A DNA stretch of 64,000 nucleotides from Chthonobacter rhizosphaerae (GTDB lineage: Bacteria > Pseudomonadota > Alphaproteobacteria > Rhizobiales > Pleomorphomonadaceae), in NCBI RefSeq assembly GCF_013839525.1, contig NZ_JACDIS010000016.1:1-64000 (forward strand), in the 5' to 3' direction. Each line of letters begins with the position of its first letter. Position 1 is the first letter of the stretch. Of the stretch, positions 18,189-27,376 are shown in pieces. A program made the position numbers and the translations under genes. The notes beneath the pieces were generated by a model. The model saw only the letters and a program-made list of their open reading frames with translations, did no database searches and had not been told where the DNA came from.

Positions 18189-18539
18189 TCACTCCACGCG
18201 GAGTTCCGTCCCCACCATCCGGCCCACGGGCGTGCGCTCGTCCCCGGTCACGAACGTGATCTCCGACCCGACCGCGTCCAGGTCGTCCGCGTCCGTCGCC
18301 ACGCAGGCGATGGTGGTGCCGACCGCCCGCTTCATGTCGGTCGGCATGACGCGCCATTTGATCGGGTCGAGGGTGATGTTCATGCTCACCGGGCCGGTCT
18401 TCTCCGCGTGCAGGATCAGCCCCATGGCGACCATCTTGGCCATCTCGCCGCGGCAGTCGCGGGCCTTCGCGGGGTTCGGGGCGGCGGTCGCCGGCAGGGC
18501 GGCGGCGATCGCGAGGGCGGCGGCAAGGGCAAGGCGCAT
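18189..18539 (-). CDS. secreted/periplasmic protein of unknown function
   Basis: A 116-residue protein with a clean Sec signal peptide (MRLALAAALAIAAALPATAA, cleavage near residue 20). The mature part has one cysteine soon after cleavage (ARDCRGEM) and another in IACVATDADDLD. GGAGGAG precedes the ATG at 18539. Family not recognised. It is divergent from the cytochrome b561 gene. Confidence 0.7.
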   Translation of the reverse strand: MRLALAAALAIAAALPATAAPNPAKARDCRGEMAKMVAMGLILHAEKTGPVSMNITLDPIKWRVMPTDMKRAVGTTIACVATDADDLDAVGSEITFVTGDERTPVGRMVGTELRVE

Positions 18540-18723
18540 GGGTCGTCTCCTCCGGAACTGGCCGCTCCTGCGGCGGCGTTGGGCGGATAATTGGGGTCCG
18601 TCCGGCCACATGCCAGGGCCTTCTGCCGGATCGGCCCGGAAAAGGTGACGCAGCCCGCGCTCCCGATAGGCGCTCGGCCGCGGACGGAGTAGATATGGGG
18701 GAACCTCAACCGGACGCTCCGCC

Positions 18724-19263
18724 ATGGCCGTTCCCGAACTCCTCCCCACCGTCGAGCGCTATCACCCTGCGGCGCGCATCCTGCACTGGATGGTGGCGGT
18801 CCTCCTGTTCGTGGTCTTCCCGGTCGGCGCGGTCATCAAGTTCATCAAGGAGGACGTGAAGCTCACCTTCTACGCCATCCACGAGAACCTCGGCTTCCTC
18901 ATCCTCTGGCTGATGCTCGCCCGGCTCACCGTTCGTCTCCTGGTGCCGCCGCCCCTGGAGCCGCCCATGCCGAAGATCTTCGTACGGGCCGCCGGCATCA
19001 CCCACAGGCTCCTCTACGCGGCTCTCATCCTGCAGCCCATCTTCGGCTTCCTCGCCACCAACGCCTTCGGCTTCCCGCTCAACTGGTTCGGCCTCGGCGT
19101 CGTCTGGAGCCCGATCGGCAAGGATCCGGAGCTGGCGCCCATCTTGATGAGCGTGCATGTGGCGCTCGGATGGTCCATCCTGGTCCTGTTCGCGCTCCAC
19201 ATCGGCGGCGTCGTCTTCCATCACGTGCTCCGGCGCGACCCGACCCTCTACCGAATGCTCTGA
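18724..19263 (+). CDS. cytochrome b561 family protein
   Basis: A 179-residue, four-helix di-heme cytochrome of the bacterial b561 (CybB) type. Candidate heme ligands lie in YHPAARILHWMVAVLLF (His19 or His26 region), YAIHENLGFLILW, and SVHVALGWSILVLFALHIGG. It would pass electrons between quinol and a periplasmic or membrane partner. Its stop codon is directly followed by the ATG of the dehydrogenase gene, so it probably heads the 18.7-22.6 kb operon. Confidence 0.88.
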   Translation: MAVPELLPTVERYHPAARILHWMVAVLLFVVFPVGAVIKFIKEDVKLTFYAIHENLGFLILWLMLARLTVRLLVPPPLEPPMPKIFVRAAGITHRLLYAALILQPIFGFLATNAFGFPLNWFGLGVVWSPIGKDPELAPILMSVHVALGWSILVLFALHIGGVVFHHVLRRDPTLYRML

Positions 19264-20241
19264 ATGGCGCCCGAAGACAGCACCGCCACCGCCCTCTGGA
19301 TCACCGCTCCGCGCAAGGCCGAACTCCAGGCCGAAACCCTGCCCGGCCGAGGCCCCGGCACCGTTCTCGTGCGCATGCGCTATTCCGGCGTCAGCCGCGG
19401 CACGGAGCGCCTCGTCTTCGAGGGCCGGGTCCCCGTCGGCGAGCACGAGCGCATGCGCGCGCCCTTCCAGGACGGCGACTTCCGCTTTCCGGTCAAATAC
19501 GGCTACGCCGCCGTCGCCGAAGTCGAGGAGGGGCCGCCCGAATGCCGCGGCCGCACCGTCTTCCTCCTCCATCCGCACCAGACCCGCGCCGTCGTGCCCG
19601 AAGAGAGCGTCACCGTCCTGCCGGAGGGCGTGCCGGCCCGCCGGGCGGTGCTGGCCGCCAACATGGAGACCGCCCTCACCGTGGTCTGGGACGGCCGCGT
19701 CGGCCCCGGCGACCGGGTCGCCGTCGTCGGCTGCGGCGTGGTCGGCCTTCTCGTCGGCCATCTCGCGTCGCGCATTCCCGGCACCGCCGTCACCGTCGTC
19801 GACGTCGACCCGGCGAAGGCCGCGCCCGCCGCCGCCCTCGGCCTCGCCTTCGCGCCGCCGGACGCCGTGCCCACCGGCTGCGACGTGGTCGTCCACGCCA
19901 GCGCCACCGGCGACGGCCTCGCCACCGCCATCGCGGCCGCCGGCTTCGAGGCCACCGTCGTGGAGGCCAGCTGGTATGGCGACGCCGACGTGCCCGCCCG
20001 TCTCGGCGGCGCCTTCCACAGCCAGCGCCTCAGGCTCGTCTGCAGCCAGGTCGGCCACGTGCCGCCGGACCGCCGGGCGCGCTTCTCCGCCGAGCGCCGG
20101 CTGATCACCGCCCTCGGCCTCCTCGCCGACGACCGGCTCGACGCGCTCATCTCCGGCGAGACCGCCTTTTCCGACGCGCCCGCCGCCTATCCGGGCATCC
20201 TCGCGTCCCCGACCACCCTCTGCCACGTGTTCCGCTATTGA
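19264..20241 (+). CDS. zinc-less MDR dehydrogenase-like protein, first enzyme of the PTPS-like operon
   Basis: A 325-residue medium-chain dehydrogenase relative. The nucleotide-binding segment VAVVGCGVVGLLVGHLAS and the following VVDVD (NAD-type acidic residue) are intact. The usual catalytic zinc ligands are not: the position of the Cys reads SGVSRGTER, and the GHE motif reads YGYAAVAEV. The structural zinc loop is absent. This looks like a metal-independent oxidoreductase or a repurposed fold. The ATG immediately follows the cytochrome b561 stop. Next downstream are a PTPS homologue, glycosyltransferase and methyltransferase, all on this strand, suggesting a common small-molecule pathway. 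Confidence 0.8.
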   Translation: MAPEDSTATALWITAPRKAELQAETLPGRGPGTVLVRMRYSGVSRGTERLVFEGRVPVGEHERMRAPFQDGDFRFPVKYGYAAVAEVEEGPPECRGRTVFLLHPHQTRAVVPEESVTVLPEGVPARRAVLAANMETALTVVWDGRVGPGDRVAVVGCGVVGLLVGHLASRIPGTAVTVVDVDPAKAAPAAALGLAFAPPDAVPTGCDVVVHASATGDGLATAIAAAGFEATVVEASWYGDADVPARLGGAFHSQRLRLVCSQVGHVPPDRRARFSAERRLITALGLLADDRLDALISGETAFSDAPAAYPGILASPTTLCHVFRY

Positions 20242-20370
20242 GGCGCCACAGGCGGGGCGATATCCGAAAAGGGTCTGGCGATCAGGTCTGGCCGTCCGCC
20301 GCCGCGCGCCTATGTTGACGCTGAAGCCAGCGGTCTCCCCAAGTGCCTTCCGCATGCAAGACGAGGTTCC

Positions 20371-20769
20371 ATGTTCGCCGTCGAAGTCCGCGACCACATG
20401 ATGATCGCCCACAGCCTGCCGAGGCCGGTGTTCGGCCCCGCCCAGGGCCTGCACGGGGCCACCTACGTGGTGGACGCCGCCTTCTTCACCGAGGCGCTCG
20501 ACGACGACGGCCTCGTGGTGGACATCGGCCTCGCGTCGGAGGCCCTGAAGGCCATCCTGAAGCCGCTCACCTACCGCAACCTCGACGACGTTCCTGCCTT
20601 CGCCGGCAAGGTCACGACCACCGAATTCCTCGCCAAGGCGCTGTTCGACCAACTCGCCGCCGCCATCCGGGACGGCGCGCTCGGCCCCGGCGGCGCCCGC
20701 ATCCGCCGCCTCAAGGTCACCCTCCACGAAAGCCACGTGGCGCGCGCCTGGTACGAGGCGGCGCTCTGA
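20371..20769 (+). CDS. 6-pyruvoyl-tetrahydropterin/6-carboxytetrahydropterin synthase homologue with altered active site
   Basis: A 132-residue T-fold protein aligned to PTPS/QueD. His14 and His28 match two zinc ligands (MIAHSLP, GLHGATY). The third ligand of the usual HGH is Ala30, and the catalytic Cys four residues before His28 is Ala24. The TTEFLA and LHESHVARAWY segments match the PTPS Glu-containing motifs. Classical queuosine or biopterin chemistry is therefore unlikely; it may bind a pterin or act on a related substrate. GAGG lies before the ATG. It is preceded by a 129-base gap, so an internal promoter is possible, and followed within 17 bases by the glycosyltransferase. Confidence 0.82.
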   Translation: MFAVEVRDHMMIAHSLPRPVFGPAQGLHGATYVVDAAFFTEALDDDGLVVDIGLASEALKAILKPLTYRNLDDVPAFAGKVTTTEFLAKALFDQLAAAIRDGALGPGGARIRRLKVTLHESHVARAWYEAAL

Positions 20770-20786
20770 CCGGGACGGGACCGATC

Positions 20787-21836
20787 ATGACCAGCGACGG
20801 CATCGTGTTCGCGATCCCGGGCGACCTTCATCAGCGCACCGGCGGCTACGGCTACGACCGCCGGCTGATGGCGGCGCTCGCCGCCGGCGGCCTGCCCGTC
20901 CGGCACCTGCGCCTCGCCGTCGGCTTCCCGGCGCCCACCCGGGTCGATCTCCAGCACGCTGACGCCGCCCTCGCGGACCTTCCCGACGGCGCGACCGTCC
21001 TCATCGACGGCCTCGCCTACGCGGCCATGCCGGATGCGATGACCCGCCACGCCGGCCGCCTCCGCCTCGTCGGCCTCTGCCACCACCCGCTCGCCCTGGA
21101 GACCGGGCTCGACGCCGCCACCGCCGCCGCCTACCGGGCGAGCGAGGCGGCGGCGCTCAAAGCCTGCCGCGCCGTCGTGGTCACCAGTCCGGCCACCGCC
21201 GCCATCCTCGCCGACCTGTTCGCCTATCCGGCCGACCGGATCGCCGTCGCCGTGCCGGGCACCGACCCGCGCCCGCCCGCGCCCTGCCGGGGCGATCCGC
21301 CGGTCCTCCTCACGGTCGCGACCCTCACCCGCCGCAAGGCGCACGACGTCCTCGTCCGGGCGCTCGCCGCCATCGCCGATCTGCCCTGGCGGGCCCGCTT
21401 CGTCGGCGGCGACGGCTTCGATCCCGCCTGGGCGGCGAGCCTTCGCGCCCTGGTGGCCGAGCACGGCCTCGGCGACCGCGTCGCCTTCGTGGGTTCGGTG
21501 GACGACGCCACCGACGAACTCATGGCCGCCGACGTCTTCGTCCTCCCGTCCCGCTTCGAGGGCTACGGCATGGCCTTCGCCGAGGCCATGGCTCATGGCC
21601 TGCCCGTCGTGGCCGCCCGCGCCGGCGCCGTCCCGGACGTGGTGCCCGAGGCCGCCGGCGCCCTGGTGCCGCCCGACGACGTCGACGCCCTCGCGGACGC
21701 GCTCCGCCGCCTCCTGTCCGACCGCGACCTTTACGAGCGGGCGCGGGCTGGATCCCGGCGGGCGGGCGAGGCGTTGCCCACATGGACCGACACGGCGGCC
21801 ATCGTCCGCCGTCTGCTGGAGAGGGTGAGCGGATGA
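20787..21836 (+). CDS. GT4-type glycosyltransferase
   Basis: A 349-residue GT-B fold glycosyltransferase. The N-terminal half starts FAIPGDLHQRTGGYGYDRRL. The C-terminal half has VATLTRRKAHDVLVRALA, VAFVGSVDDATDELMAADVF and the GT4 donor-site signature PSRFEGYGMAFAEAMAHGLP with the E-x7-E spacing. The ATG at 20787 follows the PTPS-like stop by 17 bases, and the stop overlaps the methyltransferase start (ATGA). Placement suggests it glycosylates the product of the PTPS-like step rather than a polysaccharide; this is inference. Confidence 0.87.
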   Translation: MTSDGIVFAIPGDLHQRTGGYGYDRRLMAALAAGGLPVRHLRLAVGFPAPTRVDLQHADAALADLPDGATVLIDGLAYAAMPDAMTRHAGRLRLVGLCHHPLALETGLDAATAAAYRASEAAALKACRAVVVTSPATAAILADLFAYPADRIAVAVPGTDPRPPAPCRGDPPVLLTVATLTRRKAHDVLVRALAAIADLPWRARFVGGDGFDPAWAASLRALVAEHGLGDRVAFVGSVDDATDELMAADVFVLPSRFEGYGMAFAEAMAHGLPVVAARAGAVPDVVPEAAGALVPPDDVDALADALRRLLSDRDLYERARAGSRRAGEALPTWTDTAAIVRRLLERVSG

Positions 21837-22618
21837 CGGGCTTTTCGGCGGACTGGCTGGACCTGCGCGAGGCGGCCGACGCCGCCGCCCGCGACCGGCG
21901 CCTTCTGGACGACGCCGCCGCCCTGGTGGACGGCAAGCCGGACCCGCTGGTCGTCGACCTCGGCGCCGGCACCGGCGCCACGTTCCGGGCCCTCCGGCCG
22001 AAGCTGCGCAACCCGGCGTCCTGGCTCCTCGTCGACGCCGACCTCGACCTCCTCCAGGAGGCGGAGCGCCGCGCCGACGGCATCCCCCACGTGGAGGTGC
22101 TGCGCTTCGATCTCGCCGCTCCTGCGCCGCTGCCGCTCACCGACGCGACCCTCGTCACCGCGTCCGCCTTCTTCGACCTTGTGGGCGGCCCCTTCCTGGA
22201 GCGGCTGATCGCCACCGCCGCGGCGAACCGCGCCGCCCTCTACGCGGCGCTCACCTACGACGGCACCACCAGCTATTCCGTCGCCCACGACCTTGACGCC
22301 GCCGTCCTCGCCGCCTTCAACCGGCACCAGCGCGGCGACAAGGGCTTCGGCCCGGCCCTCGGCCCCACCGCCCCCCAGGCCCTCGCCGAGGCCCTGTCGC
22401 GCGCCGGCTACCGGGTCCAGGCGGCCGCCAGTCCGTGGCGTCTCGGCCCGGACGACGCGGCGCTCGTCCGCCCGCTCCTCACCGGCATGGCCGACGCCGT
22501 CCGCCAGACCGGCGACGTGGACGCGGCCGCCCTCGACGACTGGCTCGCCTTTCGCCTCGACAAGGCCGGCGACAGCCGCATGACCGTCGGCCACGTGGAT
22601 GTGCTGGCGCGTCTTTGA
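21833..22618 (+). CDS. class I SAM-dependent methyltransferase
   Basis: A 261-residue protein with SAM motif I VVDLGAGTGATFRAL (about 40-54), an acidic motif II LLVDADLDLL, and a long C-terminal region ending DSRMTVGHVDVLARL. It overlaps the glycosyltransferase by four bases, so the two are translationally coupled. It would methylate the same small molecule in the pathway proposed here. The acceptor cannot be read from sequence. Confidence 0.85.
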   Translation: MTGFSADWLDLREAADAAARDRRLLDDAAALVDGKPDPLVVDLGAGTGATFRALRPKLRNPASWLLVDADLDLLQEAERRADGIPHVEVLRFDLAAPAPLPLTDATLVTASAFFDLVGGPFLERLIATAAANRAALYAALTYDGTTSYSVAHDLDAAVLAAFNRHQRGDKGFGPALGPTAPQALAEALSRAGYRVQAAASPWRLGPDDAALVRPLLTGMADAVRQTGDVDAAALDDWLAFRLDKAGDSRMTVGHVDVLARL

Positions 22619-22684
22619 GCTTTCATCCGCGCCGGGCCCGTCCGAAACTCCCCCGCCGGTCGTGAGCGATCGAGGGGAGGGGGC

Positions 22685-23917
22685 ATGGCCGTCGATTTCG
22701 TGCTGAGGAACGCGCTTGTCGCCGGCCATTCCGGCCCCGTCGCCATCGCGGTCGCCGCCGGCCGCATCGCCGCCGTCTCGGCCGACCGCGATCCCGGCCC
22801 GGACATTCCGTCGGAGGACGCCGGCGGCCGGTTCGTCTGCGCCGGCCTCGTGGAGACGCACATCCACCTCGACAAGGCCGGCATCATGGGGCGTTGCCGC
22901 CTGTGCGCCGGCACCCTCGCCGAGGCCGTCGCCGAGACCGCCCGCGCCAAGGCCGCCTTCACGGTGGAGGATGTCCACGCCCGCGCCACCGCCGTGGTCG
23001 CCAAGGCCGTTCTCGCCGGCACCACGCGCCTCAGGACGTTCGTGGAGATCGACCCGCGCGCCGGCTTCCGCTCGTTCGAGGCCGTGAAGGCCGTCCGGCG
23101 CGACTTCGCCGGCATCCTCGACATCGAGATCTGCGCCTTCGCCCAGGAGGGCCTCACCCAGGAGCCCGATACCGAGGCCATGCTGGACGCGGCCCTTGAG
23201 GACGGCGCCGACCTCGTCGGCGGCTGCCCCTACACCGACCCGGACCCCGCCGCCCACATCCGCCGCGTCTTCGATCTCGCCGCCCGCCACGGCGTCGCCG
23301 TCGACTTCCACCTGGACTTCGACCTCGATCCCGCCGGCCCCAACCTCCCCACGGTCATCGCCGAGACCCGCGCCCGCGGCTACGCCGGCCGCGTCTCGGT
23401 CGGCCACGTCACCAAGCTTTCCGCCCTGCCGCCGGACGCCTTCGAGGCCGCCGGCCGTGCCATGGCGGAGGCGGGCGTCGCGGTCACGGTCCTCCCCGCC
23501 ACCGACCTCTACCTCACCGGCCGGAGCGCCACCCATCTGGTTCCGCGCGGGGTGACGCCGGCCCACCGGCTCGCGGCCCTCGGCGTCACCGCCACCGTGG
23601 CCACCAACAACGTCCTCAACCCGTTCACGCCCTACGGCGACGCCTCGCTCGTCCGCATGGCGAACCTCTACGCCACCGTCGCCCAGGTCGGCACGGAGGA
23701 GGGGCTCGCCGCCGTGTTCGGCATGGTCACCGACGCCGCCGCCCGCCTCCTCGGCCACCGCGACTACGGCCTCGCCCCCGGCAACCCCGCCGACCTCGTC
23801 CTCCTCGACGCCGCGTCCCCGGCGGAAGCCGTCGCCGTCATCGCCCAGCCGCTCGCCGTGTGGAAGCGCGGCGTCAAGACCGTCGACCGCCCGCCCGCCC
23901 GCATCCTCCTCCGCTGA
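22685..23917 (+). CDS. cytosine deaminase-like amidohydrolase
   Basis: A 410-residue TIM-barrel metal amidohydrolase. The first metal motif is ETHIHLDKAG (H-x-H), followed by VDFHLDFDLDP (His and flanking acidic residues), VGHVTKLS (third His) and TNNVLNPFTPYGD (equivalent of the catalytic Asp loop). This is the CodA/cytosine-deaminase subgroup, whose members also deaminate other pyrimidines, pterins and triazines. GGGGAGGGG precedes the ATG. It lies 66 bases after the methyltransferase, same strand, and converges on guanine deaminase. A pterin or modified-pyrimidine substrate is possible given the neighbours. Confidence 0.88.
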   Translation: MAVDFVLRNALVAGHSGPVAIAVAAGRIAAVSADRDPGPDIPSEDAGGRFVCAGLVETHIHLDKAGIMGRCRLCAGTLAEAVAETARAKAAFTVEDVHARATAVVAKAVLAGTTRLRTFVEIDPRAGFRSFEAVKAVRRDFAGILDIEICAFAQEGLTQEPDTEAMLDAALEDGADLVGGCPYTDPDPAAHIRRVFDLAARHGVAVDFHLDFDLDPAGPNLPTVIAETRARGYAGRVSVGHVTKLSALPPDAFEAAGRAMAEAGVAVTVLPATDLYLTGRSATHLVPRGVTPAHRLAALGVTATVATNNVLNPFTPYGDASLVRMANLYATVAQVGTEEGLAAVFGMVTDAAARLLGHRDYGLAPGNPADLVLLDAASPAEAVAVIAQPLAVWKRGVKTVDRPPARILLR

Positions 23918-24004
23918 CCGGCGCCCGTTTTGGCCCGCCGGACGAGATCGCCCAGTCACATCCCGCTCGCGACCTTCGGACGGGCCGACCGTCCTGACCC
24001 CGCG

Positions 24005-25324
24005 TCACACCCGCTCGCCCGCCACGTAGGTCGCCGCCACGGCGCGGTCGTCGCCCATGGTCATCAGCACGAACAGCTCTTCCTCCAGGTCGCCGTCCAC
24101 GGCCTCCATCCGGTGCGCCATCGCCGGCGTCGCCCGCGCGTCCAGCACCACCAGGTCCGCCGTCAGCCCCGGCTCGATCCGGCCGATGCCGTCGCCTTCG
24201 CCGATCGCCGCGGCGTTCGCCCGCGTGATCTGGTCGAAGGCCTGCAGCGCCGAAAGGGTCTGGCCTTTCAGCTGCATCACCTTGTAGGCCTCCGCGGCGG
24301 TCGCCAGCATGGAATAGCTGGTCCCGCCGCCCACGTCCGTCGCAAGGCCGATCCGCACCGGCCGCGGCCCGCGCTCCAGCCCGTCGTGGTCGAACAGGCC
24401 CGACCCGATGAAGAGGTTGGACGTCGGGCAGAACACCGCCACCGCGCCCGCCTCGCTCATCCGGGCTATCTCGTCCGGCCGCAGGTGGATGCAGTGGCCG
24501 AGCAGGGTGCGCGGCCCGATCAGGCCGTAGTGGTCGTAGACGTCCAGATAGCCCGCCCGGTCCGGATAGAGCTCGGCCGTATAGGCGATCTCCCGCAGGT
24601 TCTCCGACATGTGGGTCTGGATCAGGCAGTCCGGGTTCTCCCTCGCCAGCGCGCCCGCCGCTTCCAGCTGGGCGGGGGTGGACGTGATGGCGAAGCGCGG
24701 CGTCACCACCACCCGCTGCCGCCCGCGCCGGTGCCAGGCCTTGATGAGCGCCGTGGTGTCCCGGTAGCCGCTCTCCGCCGTGTCGCACAGCGCCTCCGGG
24801 GCGTTCCGGTCCATCATGGTCTTGCCGGCCAGCATCAGGGTGCCGCGCCGCTCGCTCTCCTCGAAGAAGGCCTCCGCCGCCCCGAGGTGCGACGACCCGT
24901 AGGCCACCGCCGTCGTGGTGCCATTGCGCAGCAGCTCGGCGATGAAGAAGCGCGCGCCGGCGTCCGCGACGTCCCGGTCCGCGTAGCGCATCTCCGACGG
25001 AAAGGTGTACCTGGACAGCCACTCCAGGAGCTGCGTCCCGTAGGAGGCGATTACTCGGGTCTGCGGGAAATGGATGTGCGTGTCGATGAATCCCGGCAGG
25101 ATCAGCCGGTCGCCATGGTCGTCCACCACCGTGCCCGGCGTCCGCCAGTCGTCCAGCGCGGCCGCGTCCGCCACCGCCGCCACCCGGCCGCCCTCGACCA
25201 CCACGATCCCGTTCGGATGGAAGCGATAGCTTTCCCGGTCGCCCTGGCCCGTCGGCCGGCGCACGAAGCTCAACACCTTGCCGCAGAGAATCCTGCGCGG
25301 CCCCGTCCCGGCCTGCTCGCTCAT
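24005..25324 (-). CDS. guaD: guanine deaminase
   Basis: Hydrolyses guanine to xanthine plus ammonia, 439 residues. Signature segments are PGFIDTHIHFPQTRVIASYG, LLEWLSRYTFPSEMRYAD, QTHMSEN, LLGHCIHL and ATDVGGGTSYSM, covering the metal-binding His residues and the catalytic Asp. Length fits the family. The ATG at 25324 is divergent from formate-tetrahydrofolate ligase. Together with the neighbouring cytosine-deaminase-like gene it forms a purine/pyrimidine (or pterin) deamination pair. Confidence 0.95.
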   Translation of the reverse strand: MSEQAGTGPRRILCGKVLSFVRRPTGQGDRESYRFHPNGIVVVEGGRVAAVADAAALDDWRTPGTVVDDHGDRLILPGFIDTHIHFPQTRVIASYGTQLLEWLSRYTFPSEMRYADRDVADAGARFFIAELLRNGTTTAVAYGSSHLGAAEAFFEESERRGTLMLAGKTMMDRNAPEALCDTAESGYRDTTALIKAWHRRGRQRVVVTPRFAITSTPAQLEAAGALARENPDCLIQTHMSENLREIAYTAELYPDRAGYLDVYDHYGLIGPRTLLGHCIHLRPDEIARMSEAGAVAVFCPTSNLFIGSGLFDHDGLERGPRPVRIGLATDVGGGTSYSMLATAAEAYKVMQLKGQTLSALQAFDQITRANAAAIGEGDGIGRIEPGLTADLVVLDARATPAMAHRMEAVDGDLEEELFVLMTMGDDRAVAATYVAGERV

Positions 25325-25702
25325 GAACGATCGCGTCCCGTCGTGAAGATTCGTCTATCCTGGTAGCAGACCCGAGCCGTCCCCGTCACCGCTTCCGGCG
25401 GCCTCTCCTCCAGTCCGGGCACGCTCCTGCCCGCGCGGCGCGGACGACCCACGCGGCGTGGCCGAGCGACAGAACGTCGCTTGGCGGAGGCGCGCCGGAT
25501 CCTGTGCGCGGCCGATAGCGGTCTGCCCGCGCGAAACCGAGGCCTTCCCGCCGTCGTTTCAGAAACTCCGAACGGCGGGACAGAAAAAACGCAAGGCGCT
25601 TCCCTTTCGGGATGCCGCTCTGTCGGGCACGGTGACGGTCAGGTCTGTCGAACGGGGGGCCGAAACATCCCCGGACCTTGGAAACGCTGGAGAGAGCACG
25701 CC
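25325..25702. other. divergent gap between guaD and fhs with a leader hairpin
   Basis: 378 bases without a convincing gene. An 8-bp inverted repeat CCCGCCGT (25547-25554) / ACGGCGGG (25572-25579) with a 17-base loop lies about 125 bases before fhs, followed by an A-run. It could be a leader structure. I could not match it to a known riboswitch class. Confidence 0.4.
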
Positions 25703-27376
25703 ATGCTGAGCGATATCGAGATCGCCCGATCCACCAAGATGAAGCCGATCGCGGCGGTCGCCGAGCGGCTCGGCATCCCGGACGAGGCGCTCATCCCGTA
25801 TGGCCGCTCCATCGCCAAGATCGACCACGCCTACATCAAGTCCGTTCAGGACCGGCCGCGCGGCAAGCTGGTGCTCGTCACCGCCATCACGCCCACCCCG
25901 GCGGGCGAGGGCAAGACCACCACCACCGTCGGTCTCGGCGACGCGCTCAACCGCATCGGCAAGCGCGCGGCCATCTGCCTGCGCGAGCCCTCGCTCGGCC
26001 CCTGCTTCGGCGTCAAGGGCGGCGCGGCGGGCGGCGGCTACAGCCAGGTCGTCCCCATGGAGGAGATCAACCTCCATTTCACCGGCGACTTCCACGCCAT
26101 CACGTCGGCGCACAATCTCCTCAGCGCCATGCTGGACAACCACGTCTACTGGGGCAACCAGCCGAAGATCGACGGCCGCCGCCTCACCTGGCGCCGCGTC
26201 CTCGACATGAACGACCGCATGCTGCGCAACCAGCTGAACGGTCTCGGCGGCACCACCAACGGCTACCCGAAGGAGGACGGCTTCGACATCACCGTCGCCT
26301 CCGAGGTGATGGCGGTATTCTGCCTGTCGAAGAACCTGGAGGACCTGGAGGCTCGCCTGTCGCGCATCGTGGTCGGCGAGGACGACAAGAAGACCCTCCT
26401 CACCGCCGATGTGGTCCAGGCCCCCGGCGCCATGGCGGTGCTCCTGAAGGACGCCCTGCAGCCGAACCTCGTGCAGACGCTCGAAGGCAACCCGGCCTTC
26501 GTGCACGGCGGCCCGTTCGCCAACATCGCCCACGGCTGCAACTCGGTGATCGCCACCGAGACCGCCCTCCGCCTCGCCGACGTGGTCGTCACCGAGGCGG
26601 GCTTCGGGGCCGACCTCGGCGCCGAGAAGTTCATGGACATCAAGTGCCGCAAGACCGGCCTCGCGCCGGACGCCGCGGTCATCGTCGCCACCATCCGGGC
26701 GCTGAAGATGCACGGCGGCGTCGCCAAGGAGGACCTCTCCAAGGAGAACCTCACGGCGCTCGAGACCGGCTTCGCCAACCTCGCCCGCCATGTGGAGAAC
26801 GTCGCCAAGTTCGGCGTCGACGCCGTCGTCGGCATCAACCGTTTCGGCACCGACACGGACGCGGAGGTGGATCTCCTCAAGTCGCTCTGCGAGAAGATCG
26901 GCGTCACCTGCGTGCTCTGCACCCACTTCGCCGAGGGCGGCAAGGGCGCCGAGGCCCTCGCCCGCGAGGTGGTCGCCATCCTCGACCAGCCCCGCCGCGC
27001 GCCGTTCAAGACGCTCTATCCGGACGACATCCCGCTTCTCTCCAAGGTCGAGACCATCGCCCGCGAGATCTACCGCGCCTCGGCCGTGGAGGCCGACCCG
27101 AAGGTGAAGGCCCGCTTCAAGCAGCTGGAGGCGCAGGGCTTCGGCCACTTCCCGGTCTGCATCGCCAAGACCCAGTCGTCCTTCTCGGCCGACGCCAGCA
27201 ACAAGAACGCGCCCGTCGGCCACATCCTGCCGATCCGCGAGGTCCGGCTCTCCGCCGGCGCCGAGTTCATCGTGGTGATCTGCGGAGACATCATGACCAT
27301 GCCGGGCCTGCCCAAGGTTCCGGCGGCCGTGAACATCCGCCTGGACGACGCCGGCCAGATCGTCGGCCTCAGCTGA
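25703..27376 (+). CDS. fhs: formate-tetrahydrofolate ligase
   Basis: Makes 10-formyl-tetrahydrofolate from formate, ATP and THF in the cytoplasm, 557 residues as usual. The start [16 protein letters not shown] is typical. The P-loop [16 protein letters not shown] is at 64-79, then [20 protein letters not shown], and [23 protein letters not shown] precedes the ATG at 25703; the frame is open further upstream but without a better start. A strong terminator follows. It provides one-carbon units from formate. Confidence 0.97.
   Translation: MLSDIEIARSTKMKPIAAVAERLGIPDEALIPYGRSIAKIDHAYIKSVQDRPRGKLVLVTAITPTPAGEGKTTTTVGLGDALNRIGKRAAICLREPSLGPCFGVKGGAAGGGYSQVVPMEEINLHFTGDFHAITSAHNLLSAMLDNHVYWGNQPKIDGRRLTWRRVLDMNDRMLRNQLNGLGGTTNGYPKEDGFDITVASEVMAVFCLSKNLEDLEARLSRIVVGEDDKKTLLTADVVQAPGAMAVLLKDALQPNLVQTLEGNPAFVHGGPFANIAHGCNSVIATETALRLADVVVTEAGFGADLGAEKFMDIKCRKTGLAPDAAVIVATIRALKMHGGVAKEDLSKENLTALETGFANLARHVENVAKFGVDAVVGINRFGTDTDAEVDLLKSLCEKIGVTCVLCTHFAEGGKGAEALAREVVAILDQPRRAPFKTLYPDDIPLLSKVETIAREIYRASAVEADPKVKARFKQLEAQGFGHFPVCIAKTQSSFSADASNKNAPVGHILPIREVRLSAGAEFIVVICGDIMTMPGLPKVPAAVNIRLDDAGQIVGLS

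Noticed and set aside
20371-20769. queD or ptpS as a gene name for the PTPS homologue
   Set aside because: The catalytic Cys and one zinc ligand are missing, so naming it for the queuosine or biopterin enzyme would mislead.
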